A DNA stretch of 64,000 nt from Choristoneura fumiferana (lineage: Eukaryota; Arthropoda; Insecta; Lepidoptera; Tortricidae). A program made the position numbers and the translations under genes. Under the pieces are notes generated by a model. It was given only the letters and a program-made list of their open reading frames with translations, had not been told where the DNA came from and searched no databases. The DNA lies in NCBI RefSeq assembly GCF_025370935.1, contig NC_133501.1, forward strand, positions 4,170,352 through 4,234,351. Reading direction: 5' to 3'. Shown here piece after piece: positions 1 to 10,520 of this stretch; position 1 is the first letter of the stretch; every line of letters starts with the position of its first letter.

Positions 1-266
1 TTTATCTCCATTGTTGTCTACCGGATTTTAAAAAAATGTATACTTAATTTTTGCATGTTTTTTTTAAACTCATTATATTATCATGCTTATTAGATGACTA
101 ATCAATCATAGAAGGGGCTTAAAACTAAGTACCACAAAAATGCATGTTTGGCAAATTTTAATTCTATTAACTTACGGTTTAAAGAGTGACCCAGGAGACA
201 AATACCTACAAATTTAAACGCATTTGCCAGTTTTTTAAATGAACAATTGTTTTTATTTATTTCCAG
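1..266. other. Intron sequence before the first visible exon
   Basis: AT-rich sequence ending in the splice acceptor TTTCCAG at 260-266. It holds a scrap (about 187-205, 'gtgacccaggagaca') of the foldback family that appears whole at 745-992. No coding signal was seen. Confidence 0.5.
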
Positions 267-734
267 ATTTTGGGCTCTAACCAAAAGATGTACGTGCCGT
301 CGTTAAAAGTGGAAATTATAAACAATGAATTATTAAAACATGTGACGGACTTGGAACTGTTCGAATACGCCAACATCCCCATGCCGCCTCCGCCTCCGCC
401 CCCGCCTCCGCTCACGCCAGTCCCTAAAGAAACTAAACAAACCAAACATGAAAACGGTACAATGATAAGTAATTACTTCGATTTTATTCAAAAAATATCG
501 GAACATAAAGAGAAATTTGAAAATAAAGATCAAAAAGAACAAGACGTGGATGCAACGATATTGAATAAAAAGGCGAGGTTAGAATCACAAAATATAGATG
601 GCGTTAGTGACACAGTTAGTGTAGGGGATGTTATGAAGCCTGTAAGGACGTATGCAATGAAGAAACCTGTGTTGCAAATGCATAAAGTCTTGGACTGGGA
701 GGACAAAATACCTATGGATGTTATATCATTTATG
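267..734 (+). CDS. Penultimate coding exon of an unrecognised gene (polyproline)
   Basis: An internal exon bounded by an acceptor (tttccag|ATT) and a donor (ATG|GTATGT), open throughout in phase 0. It encodes about 156 residues starting ILGSNQKMYVPSLK, then a run of nine prolines after ANIPM (codons around 382-411), then a Lys/Glu/Asp-rich stretch, and KVLDWEDKIPMDVISFM at the end. Polyproline followed by charged low-complexity sequence suits a nuclear or scaffold protein, but I recognise no domain and assign no function. Reading on past the donor reaches a stop within 30 bases, as expected for an intron. The 5' part of the gene lies left of the window. A MITE begins about 10 bases into the following intron. 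I am confident it is a real exon, because codon composition differs from its surroundings and both splice sites are good, but not of its identity. Confidence 0.6.
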
Positions 735-744
735 GTATGTAACT

Positions 745-992
745 ATGGGTCAATCAACTTTTAAGTGTATATTATTCCGTCCCGTAACTCAGGAGACATT
801 AGTGATACACTTTGTTAGATAAATGTTTGCAATGCTAAAGCATGCTTAGGAGATGAGCCATGAAGAAATTGCCTTGAAACCGTCACAACTCCTAACTTAG
901 TGGATTTGTAGCCCATAAAATCATACTTTTAATAAGTGACCCAGGAGACATTACCATGGCAACAAGCTATACTAAAAAGTTGATTGACCCCT
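745..992. repeat. Foldback MITE directly behind the 5' splice site
   Basis: The left end (gggtcaatcaacttttaag, 747-765) is the reverse complement of the right end (aaaagttgattgaccc, 974-989). A second, diverged copy lies at about 19950-20110 in snRNP70 intron 3. The element starts about 10 bases after the donor at 735. Confidence 0.6.
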
Positions 993-1012
993 ATACTAGT
1001 GATAAGTATAAA

Positions 1013-1217
1013 TAGGGATCATTTCGACTGCCATAATTTTATAAGTCATAATTATTGTTAGCCATAATTCTTTTTCCCGCTGAAACCATACAATTTTTCT
1101 TAAATTTTTAACTGGTTTGTTTTATAACAATTCTGAAAAATAAATGGTTTCAAAGAAAAAAAGAGATGTCAAATTATGACAAACATTGCATTATGACTAA
1201 CAATTTTCGACCAGTCG
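1013..1217 (+). repeat. Short interspersed repeat, about 205 bp
   Basis: Opens with ttcgactgccataatttta and closes with atgactaacaattttcgacc. A close copy lies at 6904-7114; partial copies lie around 9585-9665 and 27120-27235. The ends are imperfect inverted repeats around 'cataa/ttatg', so a non-autonomous DNA element is likely. Confidence 0.55.
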
Positions 1218-1844
1218 ATATAGATCCGTATAAATACCCGATTTACTGTCATTTGGTGCAAATGGAAAATCGTCCACTTGAATTGACAATTTTGAATGGG
1301 ACCAAAATGAATATCAACCAAAGGGAATTTGTCAAATTGTAATTGTGGCGAAAAATATTTACAACCAAATTTATTTTTGTTGTAAATAAATTAAACCCAA
1401 ATGGAATATTGTTTATTATAAATAAGGAGCAAAATTAACTAAGCAATAAGTGAATGTTGTCTAAATCAAGTCTTAACTTAATATATAGCCTCCAAAACAA
1501 ATGATTTCGGGTAAAACATATTTACGATTCGTCATATTTCTGAGTGTGTACGTAAATACAACTGGATGTTTGTTTTTTCTGCATACATCAAATATGACAA
1601 TTTTACCATAGTACAAGGTTCCATTTTCGACGATTTTCAGGATGGTCAATTTTCCTTGTTGATGTACCTATTTCAAATTGTCATTTTTCTCTTTTGACGT
1701 ATAATTTCGAGATGTTAATTTTACATTTGCACCAAATGACAGTAAATCAAAATAATTTATAGCTTAGATACGAGTTAAGAGTTTAAGAGTAATTAGATCG
1801 TTTCCCCAATTCATAATTCATAATTCATTTATTTGCAACAAGTG

Positions 1845-2382
1845 TTGGTTATAATGGTCTTAAACAACTCGTTAATTCCGCGTAGCAAACTTTCCATTCG
1901 CATTTTTCCCCCACTCGAATTTATTTTCGTTCTCGTTTATCCCCATTCTTAATTTACACCAGACGCATTTAATCCATACATGATTTTTCCATTCGCATAT
2001 TTTCCCGCTATATTTATTTATCAATAGTTTATTTTCTTGACGGGATTTTTAACCATTCGAATGTTTTACCACTTTTTTTCTCAAGGCAACCCATTACGCC
2101 TATGACGACGCGGGGCTCCTATTTCTGGGCAGTTTGCCCTTCGGGCATCTGAAGATAACTAACCTAACCTACCTCTCCGTTTCTGTGGTAAAATATGCGA
2201 ATGGTTAAAAATCCCGTCAAGAGAATAAACTATTGATAAATAAATACAGTGGGAAAATATGCGAATGGAAAAATCATGTATGGAATAAATACGTCTGGAG
2301 TAAATTAAGAATGGGGAAAAATGCGAATGGAAAGTTTGCTACGAGGAATTAACGAGTTTGGGGAAATGTCCTAACCACTCTG
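1845..2382. repeat. Long inverted-repeat element (foldback), copy 1
   Basis: The left arm (about 1862-2072) and right arm (about 2187-2382) are imperfect reverse complements (for example cgggatttttaaccattcg against cgaatggttaaaaatcccg). The loop includes a GC-richer patch (aggctgcgctcctatttct-like, around 2110-2150). The right end reads gggaaatgtcctaaccac, which matches the ends of the second copy at 26203-26701, so these are one family. Confidence 0.7.
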
Positions 2383-2453
2383 AGTTACGAGACTCAACCG
2401 TCATTCGCGCTGCGTAATATATACGGTAACATTTAAAATAATATTTTTTTTAG

Positions 2454-2702
2454 GATGCTACAGATCCGAACCCAAATGAGAGGATAATGCAGCCGAACAA
2501 GCCTATCTCACCCCCCACCCCCTGCATGGGGGTTATTTCCGACGTGAGAACTATTAAAGAAAGCGAAAGTAACGGGTTTAACATTAACGATGATATTTTT
2601 AGTAGTAACGTTAACGAAGATATTTTTAATAGCAACGATAGCGAAGACGTTGATAACGACGTGGTGTTAGTGGAAAATATAGAGTGCATCGATTTGTGTT
2701 GA
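2454..2702 (+). CDS. Last coding exon of the unrecognised polyproline gene
   Basis: The acceptor tttttttag|GAT is followed by 82 in-frame codons to a TGA at 2700-2702. Phase 0 matches the donor at 734, joining ...VISFM to DATDPNPNERIM. The peptide has a Pro-rich start (NKPISPPTPCMG) and an acidic, Asn/Asp/Ser-rich tail with a loose repeat (NINDDIFSSN / VNEDIFNSN), ending ENIECIDLC. An acidic C-terminus of this kind often serves as a protein-interaction or activation region, which is inference only. The exon lies between TE fragments but is itself free of repeats. I do not recognise the family. Confidence 0.6.
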   Translation, partial: DATDPNPNERIMQPNKPISPPTPCMGVISDVRTIKESESNGFNINDDIFSSNVNEDIFNSNDSEDVDNDVVLVENIECIDLC

Positions 2703-2929
2703 AAATTAACGTGTAAGTAAATGAAAAAGAACATTATTTTTTTCAAGTTGTTAAATCTTCTAATAATTCGTGATTGTTTTCCTACAAATTCCGATATTTT
2801 TGCCTTCTCACTTGACAACTGTCATCTTAGCTTAGTTTAGTAGACCTTGTAAGTCCTGACTTTTTTAAGATACATATCAATCCTATCAATAGCCCATCAA
2901 TCTCATCAAACTCTCAGGGGACCGGCAAT

Positions 2930-3020
2930 GCACCTGTGATAGCCCTCGTGTTGCGGGTGTCCATGGACGGCGGTGATTGCTTCCCATCAGGCGACCCTCA
3001 CGCTCGTTTTCCCCCACGTA
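2930..3020 (+). repeat. SINE-like 3' fragment ('ggcggtgattgcttcccatcagg' type)
   Basis: Matches in pattern the pieces at 4797-4868 and 58849-58924 (ggtggtgatctct-accatca-gagaccca-ctcgttt). This is a common lepidopteran retroposon tail; the family name is uncertain. Confidence 0.5.
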
Positions 3021-3107
3021 CATAAAAAAACATAGCTAGATAGTACCTATAGTTAAAGTGAGATTTTTTTCCATGTCAGTCTTTATGACATTCACATAAA
3101 TAAATAA

Positions 3108-3347
3108 AATAAATATCATGGGACACTTGACTTAGTCCCAAACTAAGCAAAGCTTCTATTATGGATATTAGGCAACGGATAAACATACTTATAATAGATA
3201 AGTACATACTCAAATACATATTAAACATCCAAGACCCGAGAACAAACATTCGTATTATTCATACAAATATCTGCCCCGGCCGGGAATCGAACCCGGGACC
3301 TCGAGCTTCGTAGTCAAGTTCTCTAACCACTTGACCATCCGGTCGTC
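3108..3347 (-). repeat. tRNA-derived SINE (family 1), complete
   Basis: Read on the minus strand it begins gacgaccggatggtcaagtg (A-box-like TGGTCAAGTGG) and continues with a B-box GGTTCGATTCC around 3285-3296. The body follows (gaataatacgaatgtttg, tgtttaatatgtatttgag) and the tail is gggactaagtcaagtgtccc. Other copies: 35590-35830 and 59040-59285 (long), and 3' parts at 10185-10285, 53378-53490 and 54145-54272. It is a retroposon and not a functional tRNA gene. Confidence 0.8.
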
Positions 3348-3559
3348 AATAAGATTGATTTTACCTTGGCCTGTGTAATTTTTTTTTACTACATCAGCTG
3401 GGAATGACAGCTGTCAAATGGGATATTAAACAAACTGAAATGTGTAATAGTTTGCGACCAAATATATAATATAATACGTCATAGTAATAAGTGTTAATAG
3501 TGAGCGCACTCCTTTGTCTCAGCGCTAATGTCGACTAAGTATTGAACAACATGAACAGT

Positions 3560-3669
3560 TCTTGTACTACGAGGATCGGAATTCAGACTTGATATCGTAC
3601 CTCTCACGCTAATAACGTTAATACGAGTGAGAGGTATGATACGAGCTTCGAATTTCAGAGTAGCCCCAC
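3560..3669. repeat. Palindromic MITE, family A (diverged copy)
   Basis: A foldback of about 110 bp: ctactacgaggatcggaatt... closing with gagcttcgaatttcagagtagccc. The central 'cctctcacgctaataacgttaatacgagtgagagg' is itself a hairpin. Diverged member of the family seen at 4064, 6647, 15186, 15945 and 16158. Confidence 0.65.
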
Positions 3670-3675
3670 AGTATC

Positions 3676-3960
3676 GTAGGGAAAAAACGTTACAATGTGT
3701 TACAGGGGCAGGGGGAGGATTCGAATAACGCGTTACGTCTCAAGTTTTTTTATATAAATTTCATACTATAATGTCCTCTCCTCAAGTGGGAAATTCGCAT
3801 GATCAGTTGTTGTTCTTGGCCTATAAATGTTCTAATGTTGCCTTGCCAGCGCAACTGTGCCAATAAATGCCAACTAAATTTTGATATTAGAAAAATGTTA
3901 CGGTGCGTTACATAGGGGGAGGGAGGGTTAAAAATTGCATTACTTTATACTTGAACGTCC
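3676..3960. repeat. GC-skewed foldback repeat ('gcgttacgt...gggggagg')
   Basis: Contains acgttacaatgtgttacagg, a G-rich run, then ataacgcgttacgtc. The right side holds a related piece (gtgcgttacataggggga) and ends acttgaacgtccccgt. The same family lies at 46932-47104, where the ends gggcgttcaagtaatacgt and acgtaacactttaacgctcc are inverted repeats. Confidence 0.5.
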
Positions 3961-4063
3961 CCGTACCATAAGGTCGGCTGTATGTCAGGTCCGGTCGTCG
4001 TCTTTTTTACTGTTACTATGTGGACTTAGAACTTTTTTGATCAGTTTAATCACGTGCCCTGCA

Positions 4064-4191
4064 GAGCTACTACGAAACTCGAAAATCGAAGTTCGTGTCG
4101 TGCGGTCCCACTGACACTTATACTATTTAATACGAGAGCGAGAGGGACGGTACGATACGAACTTTGAGTTTCGAGTTTCGTAGTAGCCCTG
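4064..4191. repeat. Palindromic MITE, family A
   Basis: Near-perfect foldback of about 128 bp. The left arm gagctactacgaaactcg and the right arm cgagtttcgtagtagccc face each other around a centre near actatttaatacgag. The transcript would fold into one long hairpin. Confidence 0.8.
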
Positions 4192-4273
4192 CTGTAGTAT
4201 TTTCATTCAAATAAATGATTAAATTCTTTGTCGATAGATGTGGCTGATTCTTGAGATGATATTGAGGACATCC

Positions 4274-4690
4274 AGTGAGAGTTTTTTGACAGGTGATATA
4301 TCGTTAGATGGCGTTGGTGTCGCGAGGTCCATTCGAGCTTGCGATTGGCTCAATTTTATACGTATTTTATAGTAAAATAAAATCGCTTCTCGCTATCTGT
4401 CTGTATTTTTATAAGCGTAGATCTTTTAAACTTTACAATGGATTTTAATATTTGTATTGCTGTTTTCATAAATAGATAGAGTGATTCAAAAGTAAAGTTG
4501 TTGTAGATAGGTATAATTTATATAGCTGGCAATGCGCTCCGGCTCTGCGTTGGCGTATAGTTTTGGGGAAAAGGAGGTAAAAAGTGTGATTATAGATTTT
4601 CTCTATTGCTAGGTACGTTTTTTTTTGATTTGCACATTTGTGACATAAATGTCGGAAGCTGTCAAACGGACCTCACGACACTAGCGCCAA
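4274..4690. repeat. Foldback repeat ('atatatcgttagatggcgtt')
   Basis: The left side (gacaggtgatatatcgttag...ggtgtcgcgaggtcc) is mirrored on the right (ggacctcacgacactagcgcc...cctgtcacagaaacac). A second copy occupies about 35287-35460 and a fragment lies at 43490-43540. It has been interrupted by unrelated sequence (about 4350-4640). Confidence 0.5.
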
Positions 4691-4721
4691 TTAGCCTGTC
4701 ACAGAAACACCCGTTCAGATA

Positions 4722-4925
4722 CAGTCGAGTTCATAAACTTGTGAGCAAAAATTTGATCGTAAATATCTGAACACGCTTCGATTGCGTTGCTTGTTTATGG
4801 GCGGTGGTGATCTCTTACCATCAAGAGACCCACTAGCTCGTTTGTCATCCAGTCGAATAAAAAAAAATAGTCATGTTTAGATATTTTTGATAAAATTTTT
4901 GCTCACAAGTTTATTAACCCGACTG
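4722..4925. repeat. Mariner-type foldback MITE interrupted by a SINE piece
   Basis: Ends cagtcgagttcataaacttg and caagtttattaacccgactg, flanked by TA on both sides (4720-4721, 4926-4927). The intact palindrome of the same family is at 44245-44364. Between the arms, about 4783-4868 is a SINE-type fragment (gggcggtggtgatctctta...cagtcgaataaaaa) with an A-rich tail. Confidence 0.75.
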
Positions 4926-4929
4926 TACA

Positions 4930-6640
4930 CGATATAGAATTAAGTGTTATTTTTGTATAATTATGGGTTAAGATTTGAAACGTAGCCTGTTGGTACGTAT
5001 ATATTTACTTTAATGGCATTTCGTGTTTTGGTGCCAATATAAATGGATGTGAGACTTAAGTTTGTTTACCCTTTTTTTGTCTCCGAATGCTGAGCAAAGA
5101 TGTACCGTTTCTTCTGCCAGTCGTGCCCTCGTTGCGTACTGGCCGTATTGGTTAGAGTTCCGTAACAAAAATCCCATACTTATAGTATCGCCAATCGCTA
5201 TGTCTGTGTCTGTGTGTCTGAGCTATAGTCAGAATGTCTTGACACTAAAAAGCTACAAATTGCCGTACGGCGTGGCCACGACTGGCGGCGCGGCGAGCGT
5301 TTTCTATAGCTAGGCACCGTTAATCAAATAGTCGACAGGTTAATCGTTTTCATCAAAACTTAACTTCGTTAACCGTTATAACGTTACATTAACGCTAATC
5401 CGTTAACTTGGGAATAATTGAATTTTTTGACATTTTATTAGTGATCTACTTATAAAGCTGCTTGTTTAGTTTCTGGAAGTTAACAAGTTATGAACAAAAA
5501 AGCTTGTATACGTAGTGTGTAATTCAAACCGAATTAGATTTGGTCATCAGCTGTACTTGTCAGAACGTATTTTTGTGTATCTTTTTAGTAAAAAGTAGGT
5601 ACTGAATGAACGATTAATGAGCTCTAGAAAAACAACGAAACCTAGTCCATTAACGTTTTTTAAAGTTAACTTAAATGTTAATCCGTTAGATGAAGCGTTA
5701 ACTTTGTTCGTTAACAATTAAACCTTAATAGTTTAGTTCACGATTCGCCGGATTTTGTTTCGTCTTAATTTTTTAGTTAAACAAAACTATGGAATTGTTT
5801 GTTTAGACTTTATTGTACAAAAAGGTTACAGAAAAAAAAACCGAAATGTCGTGGCTTTAATCATACTATTGAGGACTAGGGTGGTATTTTTCCTGGAAAA
5901 TTATGCTATTTCCTTAAAAATATGAATCTAACCGATTTCTAGGCAACTGAAGTCTGCAACAGCAAAAAAAAGCAAAAATCCGACGAAACAAGAATCGTGC
6001 GTATCGGGAACTAATCGATTAATAGATTAACGGTATTGTGCCCAGCTCTAGAGTTTTCTGTGTTCATTGCGCATTGTGTAAGGTTGAGTCTGGCTCGTAT
6101 GACGTATCGCGAGCAATGTTAAGCAAACCTTGTTCCGGCAACCCTAATAAAAATCACCCCGACAAGCAGCAATGTTAGTTAAATAAAATTGTAGCAATAG
6201 CAAAATTTTTATGATCGTCTCGTATTTGTAGAAAGGTTTCAACTTCCAATGGGTTTTGATACTTTGGGTCGAAATCGAAATAAGTATATCTTTCTTGTTT
6301 TATCTTACGTTATTTCTGTATTTCACATTGTTTTATTTAACTTAAAGATCAAAGAATTGTACATTGTGGCAGTTCAACAAAGACTTAATTAAAGAAATGG
6401 AGTAAAATAAACTTTTATTTGTAATCGTAACGTATGAAAAAAGAAATCTTTATTATTTTGTTCCATATAACTCAACACTTAGTTATTCACTTAGTTATTC
6501 AGTTTCAGTGTATAAATCAATGCATCCAAAAACATTTAATTTACAGACCATTTATTTCAATCTGAAAATAAAAAAAATATTTAAGGGTTTATCAAGTATC
6601 ATGTTTATTCATCCCATTCATTCACAGGGTTACCAGTGTA
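4930..6640. other. AT-rich intergenic stretch without a recognised gene
   Basis: Contains repeated 'gttaac' motifs (5330-5410, 5650-5730: gttaatcgtt, cgttaacc, gttaacttaaatgttaatcc), which look like decayed repeats. No reading frame with coding character and no RNA gene were seen. Confidence 0.4.
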
Positions 6641-6646
6641 AACAGA

Positions 6647-6774
6647 GGGCCTACTCCGAAATTCGAAAATCGAAGTTCGTGTCGTAGCTTCCCTTTCACT
6701 CTCGTGTTAAATACTATAAGTGTCAGAGGGACGGAACGACACGAACTTCGATTTTCGAATTTAGGAGTAGCGCC
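6647..6774. repeat. Palindromic MITE, family A
   Basis: Left arm cctactccgaaattcgaaaa and right arm ttttcgaatttaggagtagc, with the typical interior (ctttcactctcgtgttaaatactataagtgtcagagggacgg). Slightly diverged ends. Confidence 0.75.
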
Positions 6775-6895
6775 GCAGTGGTTTTTGCTAAAAAATGTGT
6801 TGCCAAACCATTTTTTTTTATTTGCCGCTCAAACCTTTGTGGTAAGTGGCGGTGCCACCTGCATTAATATCTGCCACAGCAGAGCGTACAAAAAT

Positions 6896-7114
6896 GGGAT
6901 ACTTTCGACTGCCATAATTTTATAAGTCATAATATATTGTTAGTCATAATATTTTTCCCGCTGAAACCGATCATTTTTCATAAATTTTTAAATGGTCACC
7001 TTTAGAACTATAGGTTAGGTTTGTTTTATAACAATTCTGAAAAATAAATGGTTTCAGACAAAAAAAGAGTTATGACAAACATAACATTATGACTAACAAT
7101 TTTCGACCAGTGGA
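6896..7114 (+). repeat. Short interspersed repeat, second copy
   Basis: Close copy of the element at 1013-1217, with a 25-bp extra piece (ggtcacctttagaactatag). Ends and internal ataaatggtttcag are shared. Confidence 0.6.
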
Positions 7115-7538
7115 TGTCAAAATCCAGCTGTCATTACGTGACATGGTCTTGTGTGCTTGACCTCAACTCTGGTGGCACTATCTATACTATAGATTCTATA
7201 GGTACCTATTTTGCTGCTATAGACTACGCAATGAACAGAATAAACGCTCGTCCATCAATTATATCGTCACTACTGAAAAAGTCTTTCTTTGAAAAAATCT
7301 CGTATCTCAAATCTATACGTCAACAAAATTGAACTTTGAAATAATGTACGTAAAGTTCAATTAGAAAAGTATCAATTTTGAGATACGAGCTCTTTTCAAA
7401 GTTGACGATATTATTTTTGTACCTAGAATGTAGATAATCGTTTTATTGTTTATGATATTATAAGTGAGACTTCCATTTAAGTTAAGACTTTAATAAAGGC
7501 ATTGTTAAAATATTATTGTAGTTTTTTAGAGTTCCGTA

Positions 7539-8395
7539 CACGAAGGATGACAAACGGAGCCCTTTTGCTGCCTTATGTGCGTCAAGTTCGGTACACTCCG
7601 TGAGTTCTTAAAAGAATCGGCCAAGAGCGTGTCGGACACGCCTGAAATAGGGTTCCGTAGCCATTACGAAAAAAATAAGTAATATTTTTCTAAGGATTTC
7701 GTATTTTGTACGGAATATTCCAAGTTTAGGTATATTTTATACCTTAGGCTGCTATTTACTCTTAAACTACTAATAATTCTCAAGAAAATATAGTTTTCCT
7801 TGTAAGTTTGATATACTTACTACCATCCTGAACTATTTCAAAATTTTCCACCCATCGGTTTAGATTTTAGAGGGGGTAGGGGGGACACTCGATTTTAATG
7901 AAAATCTTTGCACTTTAAAGTTGAATATTTTGCTAACAAAGCACTGAATCGAAAAATTATTAATGGTTTTAAAAGACCTATCCAACGATACCCCACACTA
8001 CAAGGTTGGATAAGGAAAAAAAATCACCCCCACTTTACGTCAATGGGAGGTACCATCAGCCAAATATGTGGTCTACCACCTTAGAGTTGATAATCGTTTG
8101 CATGTCATAAAACAATAATGCCATTAGACGTGTTTGTCAACTTGAAAGTTCGACTTTAGCGACATATTCCTTTGATAGGAACTTGTTTAAAAAATGATAG
8201 ACCGCTAATGGCTGATGGTACTCTAAAAAAAATTGTTTTTGAATTTTTATTGTACCATTTTGTCGGCATAGTTTACATATATATTCGTGCAAAATTACAG
8301 CTTTCTAGCACTAATAGTCTCTGAGCGAATCCGCGGACGGACAGACATGACGAAACTATAAGGGTTCCTTGTTGACTACGGAACCCTAAAAACGC
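7539..8395 (+). repeat. Long interspersed repeat ('ggttccgta...acagacatg' type)
   Basis: Begins around gttccgtacacgaaggatga, includes gagcgtgtcggacacgcctg, and ends cggacggacagacatgacg ... gactacggaaccct. Related copies: 12741-13180, 27237-28430, 50735-50860 and 52640-52920. Typical high-copy repeat of moth and butterfly introns; no coding sequence survives. Confidence 0.6.
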
Positions 8396-8465
8396 AATAT
8401 TGTATGAAGATGCGTCCGCATCAATTCACCCTTCCGCATGCGGACGCACTTCATACAATATTGCG
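8396..8465. repeat. Perfect-looking palindrome
   Basis: acgcaatattgtatgaagat followed by gcgtccgcatcaattcaccc and then the mirror gcatgcggacgcacttcata..caatattgcgt. A foldback of about 70 bp with a 10-15 base loop, probably a minimal MITE. Confidence 0.6.
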
Positions 8466-8996
8466 TTTTTGTATTACAAAATGCGATTCGATGCTGATAG
8501 ATGCGACTTCGCCCTTAGCGTCATCTGCTACTTTGTCTATAGTCAGTCTGTCAGTCAAGACATTTCAAAACAAAGATATTCATTGGTCTGAGTTTCAAAA
8601 CATTCGTATGGCATTTGCTGTGCGTATACTTTATATTTTACCCTTTCTCAATCATGGATGGCAAGAAAAGCAGCATTAAAAGCATATGTTGGAACTCCCT
8701 ACGACGTCTAAACCCAGCGGTTCAGGGTATGTCTGTTCTGCTTGTCTACATCTGTCTCGCGAGAACTTCTCGCGAAGGAAAGTAGCGTAAAACATGGATA
8801 GAATGGCTTTATTTTAAAGTGAAGTAAGTTTTAGGATCGGTACCTACAGTAAGCTAGTTGAAGAGATTATCCCCCACATACAAGCAAATTCTTGAAACGT
8901 CGTAAACATTAGGTACCATTTACAGCTTAGGACATTATGTGCTTATGCTAACAGCGCTACTGCACGCGCGCGTCGCGTGTTTAGTATGTTACCTGA

Positions 8997-9090
8997 AGGG
9001 CTACTACGAAATTCGAAAATCGAAGTTCGTATCGTACCCTCCCTCTCACTCTCGTATTAAATAAATTAGCATCAGCGGGACGGTAGTAGG
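8997..9090. repeat. Half of a family A palindromic MITE
   Basis: gggctactacgaaattcgaaaatcg-type left arm and centre are present, but the sequence stops after gcatcagcgggacggtagta, so the right arm is lost. Confidence 0.7.
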
Positions 9091-9944
9091 TTTATTGTTC
9101 TACTCTTTGGTGCTAAAACAAGAATATTTTAACTGAGTTTCAAGCGTTTACTAATTAATAAATAGGTAAGTAACTAGAAATGTGTGTAATTTTTAAAAGT
9201 TTATTTTAATTTTTAGATCTGTGAGTCCAAAAAGTGCAAATGATTGTAAGTACTTTATCTTATTTACCTTGCTATTAATTATTTCCAGATAAGCTCAAAA
9301 GGGCTGTATCCAGGGCGATAAAAAATTAAAAGTAAAAAGACGTGCGTTTAGTTTTTGCATCATTTAGTTTCGGTGGCTCCCTTCCTCTTTGGGTTCCAAG
9401 GGGTGGCTCGATTTGGAAAGCTAAGGTACCACATCTTGCCGATAGATGGCGAGGCTGAAGTTGTTTAAGCGGGGGGGGGGGGGGCGTAAAAAGAGCAATT
9501 ACAACACTAATAGACGGACTTTACTTAAGGGGTCGATATTGGAAGTCCGAATGTAATGTTAGTCAGAACTATCGTTTTCGTTTGTCATAACTCTTTTTTA
9601 TCTGAATACAGTAATTGTTCAGAATTGTTATAAAACAAACTTAACCTAGTTTTCTATTCTAAATTTTAGAAAACTGTAAGGAGGGTTGGCGCTCCCGTGA
9701 AGTCTCAACAGAGGCGTCTCTAGCCCATATATATAACTTACTTACATTTTCTTACACTGCAATGTGCCCGTGTGCAATCATTACTTTAGCTTGCTTTAGC
9801 GCCCTCTAGTAAGCGCGTGGTCAAACAAAATGGAATAAGTACAAAGTGCCGCGGCACTGCACACATGCACACCCTGCCTGCACCATAGGTAAAGCCGCCT
9901 CTGAGTCTCGATGCTAACCAGACAAAACGTCCTCAGGTTAATCC

Positions 9945-10172
9945 TTGGTAAAATATTATAAATGCGAAAGTGTGTGTTTCTGTATTTGTATGTTTGTTCG
10001 TCTTTCACGTCGAACCAGACCGACGTATCAACGTTAGTTTTTGCATACCTAGAGATAGTTTATGGGCCAGAGAGTGACATAGGCTACTTTTTATCCCGGA
10101 AAAATGCATAGTTCTCGAGGGAACAGCGCGCGATAACCGAACTCCACGCGGACGAAGCCGCGGGCAAAAGCT
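9945..10172 (-). repeat. Interspersed repeat ('cccgcggcttcgcccgcgt' type)
   Basis: Ends gaagccgcgggcaaaagcta; on the minus strand it therefore starts tagcttttgcccgcggcttc and finishes with tttcgcatttataatat. Other copies: 33206, 42091-42545, 55964-56165, 56497-56870, 57402-57616 and 60330-60535. The body carries 'atcccggaaaaa...cctatgtc' segments. A short, very abundant lepidopteran retroposon-like repeat. Confidence 0.65.
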
Positions 10173-10184
10173 ATATGTATTTAT

Positions 10185-10285
10185 CTATATAAGTATGTTT
10201 ATCCGTTGCCTAGTATCCATAGTACAAGGTTTGCTTAGTTTGGACTTTGGACTAGGTCAATTGGTGTCAAGTGTCCCATGATATA
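10185..10285 (+). repeat. SINE family 1, 3' fragment
   Basis: tatttatctatataagtatg ... gactaggtcaattggtgtca agtgtcccatgatat; same tail as 35700-35825. Confidence 0.65.
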
Positions 10286-10344
10286 TTTTTTTATACGATT
10301 CACACAGATTCGATTCTCTATCTTCTATTTGTTTATGATGCAAG

Positions 10345-10520
10345 CTATACCCTTGGCTCGCTCGCTGTCGACATTGCGCGCGCGGCCGCTGCGCAACCTC
10401 GGTGCGCGTTCGCCGTTCGGCGCGCGCCTGCGCTGTGCGGCCGCTTGCTGCGCTGCGTGCACGCTGATCGCGGCTGCGTGGGCGCTGGGGCTATTCGTCT
10501 ACTGGGAGGTGGTGCTTTAA
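10345..10520 (+). CDS. Small last-exon-like frame, single membrane helix (unrecognised)
   Basis: A strongly GC-rich block in AT-rich DNA. After a pyrimidine tract and 'gatgcaag' (possible acceptor at 10344) the frame reads IPLARSLSTLRARPLRNLG, then an Arg-rich part, then CCAACTLIAAAWALGLFVYW EVVL and a TAA at 10518-10520. The visible part is Ser/Arg-rich and positively charged, then one hydrophobic helix of about 20 residues at the extreme C-terminus. This layout suits a tail-anchored or type II small membrane protein. Upstream exon(s) or start are not identified; an ATG at 10339-10341 is also in frame. The frame at 13685-13846 has the same layout (basic, Cys-Cys-Ala-x-Cys, helix, stop a few residues later), which suggests related genes or alternative last exons. 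The function is unknown, and chance openness of GC-rich sequence cannot be excluded. Confidence 0.4.

Noticed and set aside
3278..3347. tRNA-like sequence with A and B boxes (also 35590, 59050, 52050, 39370, 61070, 63180)
   Set aside because: Each is followed by the same SINE body and tail and the stems are worn; these are SINE heads, not functional tRNA genes.
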